Source: Alphaproteobacteria bacterium (GTDB taxonomy: Bacteria; Pseudomonadota; Alphaproteobacteria; Rhizobiales; Xanthobacteraceae). From it: a stretch of 17,512 nt of DNA. Each line of letters opens with the position of its first letter. Within the stretch, counting starts at the first letter, position 1. The notes beneath the pieces were generated by a model. The model was not told the DNA's origin. It worked only from the letters and a program-made list of their open reading frames with translations, and searched no databases. The position numbers and the translations under genes are program-made. Below are positions 15,094 through 17,512 of this stretch, in pieces. The stretch lies in contig VAZU01000115.1 of NCBI GenBank assembly GCA_005884745.1, positions 1,183 to 18,694 on the forward strand, given 5' to 3'.

Positions 15094-17512
15094 ATGACTG
15101 AAACGAAGAATACCGGCGAAAAGACGCTGAGCGTCAATCCGACCAAGACGCTGACGCTCAAACGCGGCGTCGAGCAGGGAGTCGTGCGTCAAAGCTTCAG
15201 CCACGGCCGCAGCAAGGCGGTGGTCGTGGAGAAGGTGAAGCGTCGCGCGTTGGCGCCGGGCGAAGCCAAGACCGCCGAGCCGATCGGCGTCGCGGAGCGC
15301 GCGCCGGCGCGGCAACCCAAGGCGTCGGCAGCCAGCCCCGCCGCGGTGCAGAGCCCGGCGTTGAGCCCGGCCGCGGCGCCCAAGTCGTCCGGCGTCGTGC
15401 TGCGCACCCTCACCGACGAGGAACGCAACGCGCGGGCCCACGCGCTCGCCGACGCCCGCGTCCGCGAGGCCGAGGAGCGCCGCATCGCCGAGGAGGAAGG
15501 GCGGCGCCGGGCCGACCGCGAGGGCCGCGAGCGGCTGGAGCGCGACGCCGCGGAGGCGCGCAAGCGCGAGGAGGAGGATCGCCGCCGCCACGAAGAGGAG
15601 ACCAAGCGCAAGGCCGAGCAGGAGGCCAAGAAGCGCTCGGGCCGCATTGGCGCCCGGCGCGCGCGGCGCGGCCATCGAGGCGGAGGAGGAAGAGACGCCG
15701 CGAACCGCGCGCCGCGGTGCCGGCGCCGCGCGCCCCGCCCCCGCCGCCAAGGCGCCCCGTGCCGGCGCGGAGAAGCGGCGCGGCCGGCTCACATTGGTCA
15801 CCGCACTGAAAGAGGACGAGGAGCGCCAACGTTCCGACGCCGCATTCCGCCGGCGCGTGCAGCGGCTCAAGCGCCAGGTCACCAACGAGCCCAAGGAAAA
15901 GCTCGTCCGCGAGGTGACGATCCCGGAAGCCATCGCCATCCAGGAGCTCGCCAACCGCATGGCCGAGCGCGCCGTCGACGTGATCCGGCTGCTGATGAAG
16001 CAGGGGCAAATGGTGCAGATCACCGACGTGATCGACGCCGATACCGCCCAGCTCGTGGCCGAAGAGATGGGGCATTCGGTCCGCCGCGTCGCGGAATCCG
16101 ACGTGGAAGAAGGCCTGTTCGACGCGCCGGACGATCCGGCGAATCTCGTGCCGCGCCCGCCGGTCGTCACCATCATGGGTCATGTCGATCACGGCAAGAC
16201 CTCGCTGCTCGATGCGATCCGCTCGACCGAAGTCGCCGCGGGCGAAGCGGGCGGCATCACCCAGCACATCGGCGCCTACCAGGTGACTGCGCCTTCGGGG
16301 GCGAAAATCACCTTCATCGACACGCCGGGCCACGCCGCCTTCACGGCGATGCGGGCCCGCGGTGCGAAGGTGACGGATCTCGTCGTGCTGGTGGTGGCGG
16401 CAGACGACGGCGTCATGCCGCAAACGGTCGAGGCCATTCATCACGCCAAGGCCGCCAAGGTGCCGATCATCGTCGCCATCAACAAGATCGACAAACCCGA
16501 CGCCAAGCCGGAGCGGGTGCGCACCGAGTTGCTGCAGCACGAAATTCAGGTCGAATCGCTCGGCGGCGACGTGCTCGACGTCGAAGTCTCCGCCACCAAG
16601 AAGATCAACCTCGACCGCCTGCTCGAGACCATCGGGCTGCAGTCGGAAATTCTCGAGCTCAGGGCCAATCCGGCGCGTCCCGCCGAGGGCACCGTGATCG
16701 AGGCGAAGCTCGATCGCGGCCGCGGGCCGGTCGCGACCGTGCTGGTGCAACGCGGCACGTTGCGGCTCGGCGACCTCGTGGTCGCCGGCGCCGAGTGGGG
16801 CCGGGTGCGGGCGCTGGTCAGCGACGCCGGAGCCGCGGTCGAGGCCGCGGGTCCCTCCACCCCGGTCGAGGTGCTCGGCTTCAGCGGCACCCCCGAAGCC
16901 GGCGATCGGCTCGCAGTCGTGGAGACCGAGGGCCGCGCCCGCGAGGTGACGGCGTACCGGGCGCGGCAGAAGCGCGAGATGCTGGTCGCGCGCACGGCCG
17001 GCCTGCGCGGCTCGCTCGAGCAGATGATGACTCAGCTCAGGACCGCGGGCCGCAAGGAGTTCCCGCTGGTGATCAAGGGCGACGTGCAGGGCTCGGTCGA
17101 GGCGGTCGTCGGCGCGCTCGACAAGCTCGGCACCGAGGAGGTCGCCGCACGCATCATCCATTCCGGGGTCGGCGGCATCAACGAATCCGACGTCACGCTC
17201 GCGGAAGCCGCGGGCGCGGCCATCATCGGCTTCAATGTCCGCGCCCATAAGGAGGCGCGCGAAGCCGCCGAGCACGCCGGAATCGAGATCCGCTACTACA
17301 ACATCATCTACGATCTCGTCGATGACGTGAAGAAAGCGATGTCGGGGCTATTGCCGCCGACGCTGCGCGAGACCACGCTGGGCAACGCGGAGATCCTGGA
17401 GATCTTCAACGTGTCCAAGGTCGGCAAGGTCGCGGGCTGCCGCGTGACCGACGGCACGGTCGAGCGCGGCGCCAACGTGCGGCTGATTCGCGACAACGTG
17501 GTGATCCACGAG
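15094..17512 (+). CDS. infB: Translation initiation factor IF-2, frameshifted and cut by window edge
   Basis: IF2 is the GTPase that brings fMet-tRNA to the 30S subunit. The start MTETKNTGEKTLSVNPTKTL and the charged, Ala/Glu/Arg-rich N-terminal coil read in one frame to about residue 182 (15637). The rest reads in the frame one base further on: IF2_N (REVTIPEAIAIQELANRMA), G1 GHVDHGKT (16178-16201), G3 DTPGHAAF (from 16319), G4 NKID (16481-16492), domain II and the C-terminal domain, ending in RDNVVIHE at the edge. The downstream frame has no stop to 17512. With one base removed the window encodes 806 residues; roughly 50 or more are missing beyond the edge. Uncorrected, the start frame would end at 17250 with a nonsense Arg-rich tail. 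A sequence error is the likeliest cause, because IF2 is essential. Confidence 0.9.
15637..15661 (+). other. Frameshift zone within infB
   Basis: Upstream the start frame reads EQEAKKRS, as expected; downstream the other frame reads GAAIEAEEEETPR, also as expected. Dropping one G from the GGG at 15639-15641 gives a smooth KKRSAALAPGARGAAIEAEEEE, so one extra base there, or an equivalent change before 15661, explains the shift. The exact base is not determined. Confidence 0.75.

Noticed and set aside
15662..17250. Arg-rich continuation of the infB start frame as a novel long protein domain
   Set aside because: It is IF2 read out of frame; the neighbouring frame gives the IF2 GTPase over the same bases.
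15410..17275. A 621-codon open frame on the - strand opposite infB
   Set aside because: Same codon-bias shadow; the + strand encodes an unmistakable IF2 core.

Overview
This window is a GC-rich stretch of housekeeping genes, all on the + strand. It looks like the chromosome of an alphaproteobacterium of the order Hyphomicrobiales (Rhizobiales), probably near Bradyrhizobiaceae or Xanthobacteraceae. I base this on the proteins (a Rhizobiales-type Fur/Mur regulator, an Nfu_N plus NifU scaffold protein, a DUF448/L7Ae fusion next to nusA) and on a gene order I know from that group. I see no phage, insertion sequence, CRISPR array, tRNA or rRNA. No gap between genes exceeds about 210 bases.

Layout. 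Positions 61-1271: a universal stress protein and the Fe-S carrier NfuA, separated by a nested palindromic element. Positions 1424-5385: tsaB, rimI, a Fur/Mur-type regulator, a PlsC-type acyltransferase and miaB. Several of these junctions overlap by one to four bases, which suggests translational coupling. Positions 5390-9685: phoH, ybeY, corC and lnt, a cluster that joins RNA maturation (MiaB, PhoH, YbeY) with the last step of lipoprotein acylation. Positions 9849-11787: metK and trmB, which make S-adenosylmethionine and use it for tRNA m7G46 methylation. Positions 11861-17512: a sigma70-like promoter, a structured leader ending in a strong intrinsic terminator, then rimP, nusA, ylxR and infB, the conserved ribosome-maturation, antitermination and initiation operon. 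infB runs off the right edge.

Most of the window concerns translation and RNA quality: tRNA modification (TsaB, MiaB, TrmB), ribosome modification or maturation (RimI, YbeY, RimP), transcription elongation (NusA) and initiation (IF2).

The points that deserve a second look are: (1) an apparent frameshift in infB near 15637-15661, where the intact IF2 core is in a different frame from the start codon; (2) the rimP leader with promoter, hairpin and terminator; (3) the nested inverted repeat between uspA and nfuA; (4) a tandem octamer before the Fur/Mur gene; (5) hairpins around metK, trmB and infB. I found no convincing undescribed multi-gene system; this is an ordinary core region with some regulatory detail.
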